This document shows, one piece after another, positions 59,954 through 64,000 of a stretch of DNA of 64,000 nucleotides. The stretch covers positions 1 to 64,000 of the forward strand of contig NZ_JAFBDS010000006.1 in assembly GCF_016908375.1 (NCBI RefSeq), read 5' to 3'. This DNA is from Amphibacillus cookii (GTDB taxonomy: Bacteria > Bacillota > Bacilli > Bacillales > Amphibacillaceae). The notes beneath the pieces are model-generated. The model made no database searches. It saw only the letters and a program-made list of their open reading frames with translations, and was not told the DNA's origin. Position 1 is the stretch's first letter. Each line of letters begins with the position of its first letter. A program made the translations under genes and the position numbers.

Positions 59954-60952
59954 TTATTTTAAGCCTTCTAAAAATTCAACATCAGCTTGTACTTCCTCTT
60001 CAGGTAATGGAGCAAAGCCCGTTTCACCTGCAAAGGTGTTAACATTATCCATTAAGTAAATCGCATAATCGAGTACTTGAGGCTTAGATGCTGCCATATC
60101 TAAATTTAAGTAAGTAAATACGGGTCGAGTAAATGGCGCATAATCGCCGCTCTCATCAATCGTCTCAAGCGTTGGCTCTACCGGACCATCACCAAAATCA
60201 ACACTTACTACACCTAATTGATCTTGATTATTTACATAGTAACCAAAACCAAAGAATCCAATTGCATTCTCATCCTCACTGATCAGTGTAACTAACGTTG
60301 AATACTCTTGTTGTAAATCAACACCGTCTACAAGATCAGCTTCATCTAATATCTTTTCATAAAAGAATTCGTATGTTCCATGATTTTCATTAGGACCATA
60401 CGTATTAATTTCTTCTGCTGGCCAGTCAGAATTTATATCAGACCATTGTGTAATACCACCATCTGCACGAAAAATGTTAACAACGTCTTCTTCAGTTAAT
60501 TCTGTTGCCCAGTCGTTATCAGGGTGAACCACAAAGGTTAAACCATCTAAAGCTACTTTTAGCTCTTTCACTTCAAAGCCAGCTTCTTCTGCAGCTTGTA
60601 ATTCCTCCTCTTTAATTTGACGGGAGGCATCGTTAAAATCAGTACCGTCCGGAACTAGGAATCTAGCAAAACCTGCGCTTGTTCCTGCACGAGCAACTTC
60701 AACTGATACATCATGCTGAGCGACAGTCATATACTCTTCCGCTACACGCGCCATTAATGGATAAACAGTTCCAGATCCATCAATAACAACACTACCTGAC
60801 AATGCTTCGTCACTAGCCTGATTATCTTCAGTTTCATCATTTGAATCTGCTGGATCAGCATCAGTATTGGCGTCGTCTCCCCCACATGCCGCTAAAAAAC
60901 CAATCATTAAGATCATAAATAAACCTAGTCCTACTAACTTCATTTTTTTCAT
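59954..60952 (-). CDS. pstS: Phosphate-binding lipoprotein PstS
   Basis: The 332-residue lipoprotein has a lipobox (GFLAACGG) with the lipid Cys near residue 23 and an Asp/Glu/Asn-rich linker. The binding domain follows (VIDGSGTVYPLMARVAEEY; VARAGTSAGFARF). It captures phosphate outside the membrane. GAGGATTTATTTG precedes the ATG. A four-repeat PhoP box lies upstream. Confidence 0.97.
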   Translation of the reverse strand: MKKMKLVGLGLFMILMIGFLAACGGDDANTDADPADSNDETEDNQASDEALSGSVVIDGSGTVYPLMARVAEEYMTVAQHDVSVEVARAGTSAGFARFLVPDGTDFNDASRQIKEEELQAAEEAGFEVKELKVALDGLTFVVHPDNDWATELTEEDVVNIFRADGGITQWSDINSDWPAEEINTYGPNENHGTYEFFYEKILDEADLVDGVDLQQEYSTLVTLISEDENAIGFFGFGYYVNNQDQLGVVSVDFGDGPVEPTLETIDESGDYAPFTRPVFTYLNLDMAASKPQVLDYAIYLMDNVNTFAGETGFAPLPEEEVQADVEFLEGLK

Positions 60953-61029
60953 CAAATAAATCCTCCTCAGTTTCTATATATGATTCACGGGCTTTTTAAC
61001 TTGGCCACAAACCCATCTTAACGCCTAAG

Positions 61030-61068
61030 TTTGAACTTATCGTTAATTGAATGTTAAGAACTTGTAAA
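61030..61068 (-). promoter_or_regulatory. PhoP box of the pst operon (four repeats)
   Basis: On the minus strand: TTTACA, TTAACA, TTAACG and TTCAAA at 61063-61068, 61052-61057, 61041-61046 and 61030-61035, each 11 bases apart, matching the TTAACA-N5 Pho consensus. A -10-like TAAGAT lies just downstream. PhoP~P is expected to activate pst in phosphate starvation. Confidence 0.92.
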
Positions 61069-61212
61069 TTTTAAAATGATGTTTATCTCGAGATGACTTG
61101 CTTTAGGGGTTTTTTGGGGGAAGTGACCTCATTTTTGACGTCACAAATATACAATACGCTAAAGCTATTTTCTAAAAATAATTGCATGTAAAACTTTAAA
61201 TAGAAATACGGA

Positions 61213-61259
61213 TAAATAATCATTCAACTTTCGCACACTGAAAATAGTCATTCAACCTT
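61213..61259. repeat. Direct repeat in the pstS-dtd gap
   Basis: AAATAATCATTCAACTTT (61213-61230) recurs as AAATAGTCATTCAACCTT (61242-61259), with three differences, 29 bases apart. It is unassigned. It lies beyond the homologous part of MITE copy 3 and could belong to its diverged distal half. Confidence 0.55.
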
Positions 61260-61332
61260 GATCGTGTTCAATAGGCTTGTTGACATTACTTCTGCATGCG
61301 TTTAGCACGTTATGTCGTTCCGAAAAGCAAGG

Positions 61333-61584
61333 GATTCGCTTTCCGCAGGCACGGCTTCAGCTCGTGCTATTCCTGCAGGAGTCTCATCACTTCCTGACCG
61401 AACCCGTATGAATTCACGTGTAGATAGACATTCAAATTAAGTTAAGATCTATTGAATCGAAATCAGTCCAAAATGCACCTAACCAAACAAACATTCAAGC
61501 AGCATAATCCGACTTGAATATTTGTGAAATTCATCTATAAAATTGCCGGCAAAAATTCTCACCAACATCATTTGACAAAGAACC
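61333..61584 (-). mobile_element. ISL3-like MITE, copy 3 (one end recognisable)
   Basis: These 252 bases match 50996-51247 in inverted orientation without indels and with about five differences. The end with GGTTCTTTGTCAAATGATG (minus strand) is at 61584. Beyond 61333 the similarity to copy 2 stops, and the second inverted terminus and duplication were not found. No transposase. It abuts the dtd terminator. Confidence 0.82.
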
Positions 61585-61585
61585 C

Positions 61586-61617
61586 AAAAAACATGCCGCA
61601 TTAAGGGCATGTTTTTT
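61586..61617 (-). terminator. Intrinsic terminator of dtd
   Basis: AAAAAACATGCC at 61586-61597 pairs with GGCATGTTTTTT at 61606-61617. On the minus strand the T-tract ends in TTTTTTG and the MITE end GGTTC follows. Confidence 0.9.
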
Positions 61618-61618
61618 A

Positions 61619-62068
61619 TTATTGGCGATCTCGACTATCAATCATAATCGTTACCGGCCCATTATTTATTAAATCGATATCCATCATCGCACCAAACTTT
61701 CCTGTTTTAACCGTAACACTTAATTGTTGCATTTGTTGATTAAAATAATCATATAATGGCTCAGCTTGGTCAGGCTTTGCGGCCTCCATAAAGTTAGGAC
61801 GGCGACCTTTCCGTGTATCACTATATAAAGTGAATTGTGATATTGACAATAATTGACCTTTAACATCTAATAAGGATAAGTTCATTTTTTCTTGATCATC
61901 TTCGAAGATACGAAGATGACTTATTTTTTTGACTAAATAATCTGCATCTTCTTTCGAATCATCATGCGTTATGCCTAATAATACAACTAAACCTTGGCCA
62001 ATTTGACCAATTACTTGCTCAGCCACTCTCACTTTCGCCTCAGTTACCCTTTGTATGACTGCTCTCAT
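61619..62068 (-). CDS. dtd: D-aminoacyl-tRNA deacylase
   Basis: The 149-residue enzyme removes D-amino acids and Gly from mischarged tRNAs. It begins [15 protein letters not shown] and has [17 protein letters not shown] and LINNGPVTI with the Gly-cis-Pro motif. The start at 62068 follows AAGGAG; the longer open frame into relA is not used. It lies 16 bases after relA. Confidence 0.97.
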   Translation of the reverse strand: MRAVIQRVTEAKVRVAEQVIGQIGQGLVVLLGITHDDSKEDADYLVKKISHLRIFEDDQEKMNLSLLDVKGQLLSISQFTLYSDTRKGRRPNFMEAAKPDQAEPLYDYFNQQMQQLSVTVKTGKFGAMMDIDLINNGPVTIMIDSRDRQ

Positions 62069-62084
62069 AAAAAACTCCTTCATC

Positions 62085-64000
62085 TTATTGAACAACACGT
62101 TCCACAGTATAAACATCTTTTATTTGTTTTAGACGATCAACAATCTTTCTCAAGTGACTAATATTATGGATTAAAATCGTCAAATGAATAACCACGATTT
62201 TATTCCGATCAGATTTTCCACTCACAGCTGTTATATTCGTCCCCATCTCATTAACAGATTGCAATACATCATTTAAGAGCCCTCTGCGATCATATCCTGA
62301 TATTTCTAAATCAACGTGATATTGTTTAGAACCAGCACCATCATTTTCCCATTCAACATTTAAGGCACGATCTTCTGCACCCTCAATATTCATATTCGGA
62401 CAATCTTTCCGGTGAACCGATACGCCACGCCCTTTAGTAATGAAGCCAACAATCTCATCACCAGGCACTGGATTGCAGCATTTAGCTAATCGGACAAGTA
62501 GGTTGTCAACACCTTCTACTTTAACACCTGAATCTTTTCTTTTGGATGGCTTAGACTTGGATTTTTGTTGTACTTGTTCAATACTATCTTCTAAATCTTG
62601 CTTCTGTTCACTTCTTCGCAATTTATCTGTTAAGCGTGTCGCAATTTGTGATGCCGTAATACCCTGGTACCCCACAGCAGCATACATGTCATCAACACTA
62701 ATGAAATTAAACCGATCAGCTACACGTTGTGTATTCTCTTGGGTTAATACATCCTTTGGGTCAAAACCTGTTGCTCTCACTTCTTTATCAACAAGTTCTT
62801 TTCCTTTTATTACATTTTCTTCTCTCTGCTGCTTTTTAAAAAATTGCTTAATTTTATTTTTAGCTTGAGAAGTTTGAGCCATTTTGATCCAGTCACGTGA
62901 AGGCCCATATGAATGTTTTGACGTCATAACTTCAACAATATCGCCATTATTTAACGGATAATCTAAGGGCTCCATCTTACCGTTAACTTTAGCACCAATG
63001 GTATGATTACCTACTTCAGTGTGGATCTTATAGGAAAAATCAATCGGTACAGATCCTTTAGGTAATTCAATGACATCACCTTTAGGTGTAAAGACATAGA
63101 CCATATCAGCAAATAATTCAACTTTTAATGATTCCATGAATTCTTCTGCATCATTCGTTTCACTTTGGGATTCAAGAATCTCTCGGAACCATGCCAATTT
63201 CTCTTCAGAATTTTCTTTACCTGGTTCCAACTTTTTGCCTTCTTTATAAGCCCAGTGTGCAGCGATACCATATTCAGCAATTTCATGCATTTCTTTCGTT
63301 CGAATTTGCACTTCAAGAGGAGCGCCTTTAGGACCAATTACCGTCGTGTGTAATGACTGATATAAATTTGGCTTTGGCATTGCGATATAATCTTTAAAGC
63401 GACCAGGCATCGGTTTCCAACATGTATGAATAATGCCCAATACAGCATAGCAATCTTTAATACTATTAACAATTATTCTGACAGCTAAAAGATCATAAAT
63501 TTCATTAAATTGTTTGTTTTGTAAAACCATTTTTCGATAAATGCTGTATAAATGTTTTGGACGTCCCGAGAATTCTGCTTTAATATTAACATCTTGTAAT
63601 TGTTGTTGAACTTCTTTCATAACTTCTTCAATGTAATATTCACGTTCTTCTCGTTTTTGTTTCATTAAATTCACAATTCGATAATACTGTTGTGGGTTTA
63701 AATAGCGTAACGCAGCATCTTCTAGTTCCCATTTCACTGTTGAGATACCGAGTCGATGCGCGAGTGGTGCGAAAATTTCCAATGTTTCATTGGCGATTCG
63801 TCTTTGTTTTTCTGGCGGCAGATGTTTTAATGTTCGCATATTATGCATGCGATCAGCTAACTTAATGAGAATAACACGGATATCCTTGGACATGGCAACA
63901 AACATTTTGCGATGGTTTTCCGCTTGTTGTGCTTCTTTCGATTTATATTCGATTTTCCCTAATTTAGTCACACCGTCAACAAGCATGGCGACTTCATCAT
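62085..64000 (-). CDS. relA: (p)ppGpp synthetase/hydrolase RelA (5' end outside window)
   Basis: About 638 residues are present; the N-terminal part of the HD hydrolase domain is beyond the right edge. Visible parts: the end of the HD domain ([14 protein letters not shown]), the synthetase domain ([28 protein letters not shown]), TGS ([15 protein letters not shown]), a zinc-finger/helical region with [12 protein letters not shown], and the C-terminal ACT domain. It is the bifunctional stringent-response enzyme of Bacillaceae. dtd follows in the same transcript, as in B. subtilis. Confidence 0.97.
   Translation of the reverse strand, partial: DEVAMLVDGVTKLGKIEYKSKEAQQAENHRKMFVAMSKDIRVILIKLADRMHNMRTLKHLPPEKQRRIANETLEIFAPLAHRLGISTVKWELEDAALRYLNPQQYYRIVNLMKQKREEREYYIEEVMKEVQQQLQDVNIKAEFSGRPKHLYSIYRKMVLQNKQFNEIYDLLAVRIIVNSIKDCYAVLGIIHTCWKPMPGRFKDYIAMPKPNLYQSLHTTVIGPKGAPLEVQIRTKEMHEIAEYGIAAHWAYKEGKKLEPGKENSEEKLAWFREILESQSETNDAEEFMESLKVELFADMVYVFTPKGDVIELPKGSVPIDFSYKIHTEVGNHTIGAKVNGKMEPLDYPLNNGDIVEVMTSKHSYGPSRDWIKMAQTSQAKNKIKQFFKKQQREENVIKGKELVDKEVRATGFDPKDVLTQENTQRVADRFNFISVDDMYAAVGYQGITASQIATRLTDKLRRSEQKQDLEDSIEQVQQKSKSKPSKRKDSGVKVEGVDNLLVRLAKCCNPVPGDEIVGFITKGRGVSVHRKDCPNMNIEGAEDRALNVEWENDGAGSKQYHVDLEISGYDRRGLLNDVLQSVNEMGTNITAVSGKSDRNKIVVIHLTILIHNISHLRKIVDRLKQIKDVYTVERVVQ

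Noticed and set aside
61109-61150. Possible left terminus of MITE copy 3 (GGGGTTTTTTGGGGG... and TTTTTGACGTCA).
   Set aside because: Only short matches to the copy 2 right end, with wrong spacing, and no CAAAAAAC duplication in the correct orientation. The boundary is left open.

Overview
This 64 kb window is chromosomal core sequence from an AT-rich, endospore-forming member of the Bacillaceae. The evidence is Bacillus subtilis-like gene order over almost the whole window, sporulation genes (spoIIP, gpr, pro-sigK, sda, an rsfA-type regulator), competence genes (comEA-EB-EC), a CIRCE-controlled hrcA-grpE-dnaK-dnaJ operon and T-box leaders before alaS and hisS-aspS. The genus cannot be fixed from sequence alone. 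The acidic surface proteins hint at a halotolerant group, but that is inference. Nearly all genes lie on the minus strand; plus-strand genes are rpsT, sda, sigK, rarA, the rsfA-like gene and the yrvJ-like amidase.

Layout. 0-4 kb: a hypothetical gene, floA, nfeD, yqeY and rpsU. 4-18 kb: the heat-shock operon continuing into prmA, rsmE and mtaB, then hemW, lepA, yqxA, spoIIP and gpr. 18-24 kb: rpsT, holA and the comE operon. 24-29 kb: yqeM-rsfS-yqeK-nadD-yhbY-aroE-yqeH-yqeG (ribosome maturation, NAD and shikimate). 29-31.7 kb: sda with a cluster of DnaA boxes, an intact sigK, then a decayed stretch with membrane-protein remnants and a short sigK-like fragment. 31.7-45.5 kb: mtnN, yrrS, greA, udk, yrrM, mltG, yrzB, ruvX, yrzL/reoM, alaS, an AI-2E-type permease, a small zinc-ribbon gene, recD2 and a TPR protein. 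45.5-50.7 kb: mnmA-iscS-cymR, then rarA and an rsfA-type regulator. 50.7-55 kb: 6S RNA and aspS-hisS. 55-62 kb: amidase, phoU-pstBAC-pstS under a clear PhoP box. 62-64 kb: dtd and relA, which runs off the right edge.

The main non-core element is a short mobile repeat present three times (1-133, cut by the window edge; 50996-51371; 61333-61584). Its end (GGTTCTTTGTCAAATG...) looks like that of ISL3-family insertion sequences. The middle copy is complete, lacks a transposase, has 26-base imperfect terminal inverted repeats and an 8-base target duplication (TAGAAAGA). All three copies abut the T-tract of an intrinsic terminator: those of the leftmost gene, the 6S RNA and dtd. This looks like a non-autonomous element (MITE) preferring terminators. 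I saw no defence island, prophage, CRISPR array or biosynthetic cluster; the interest is in regulation and intergenic DNA.
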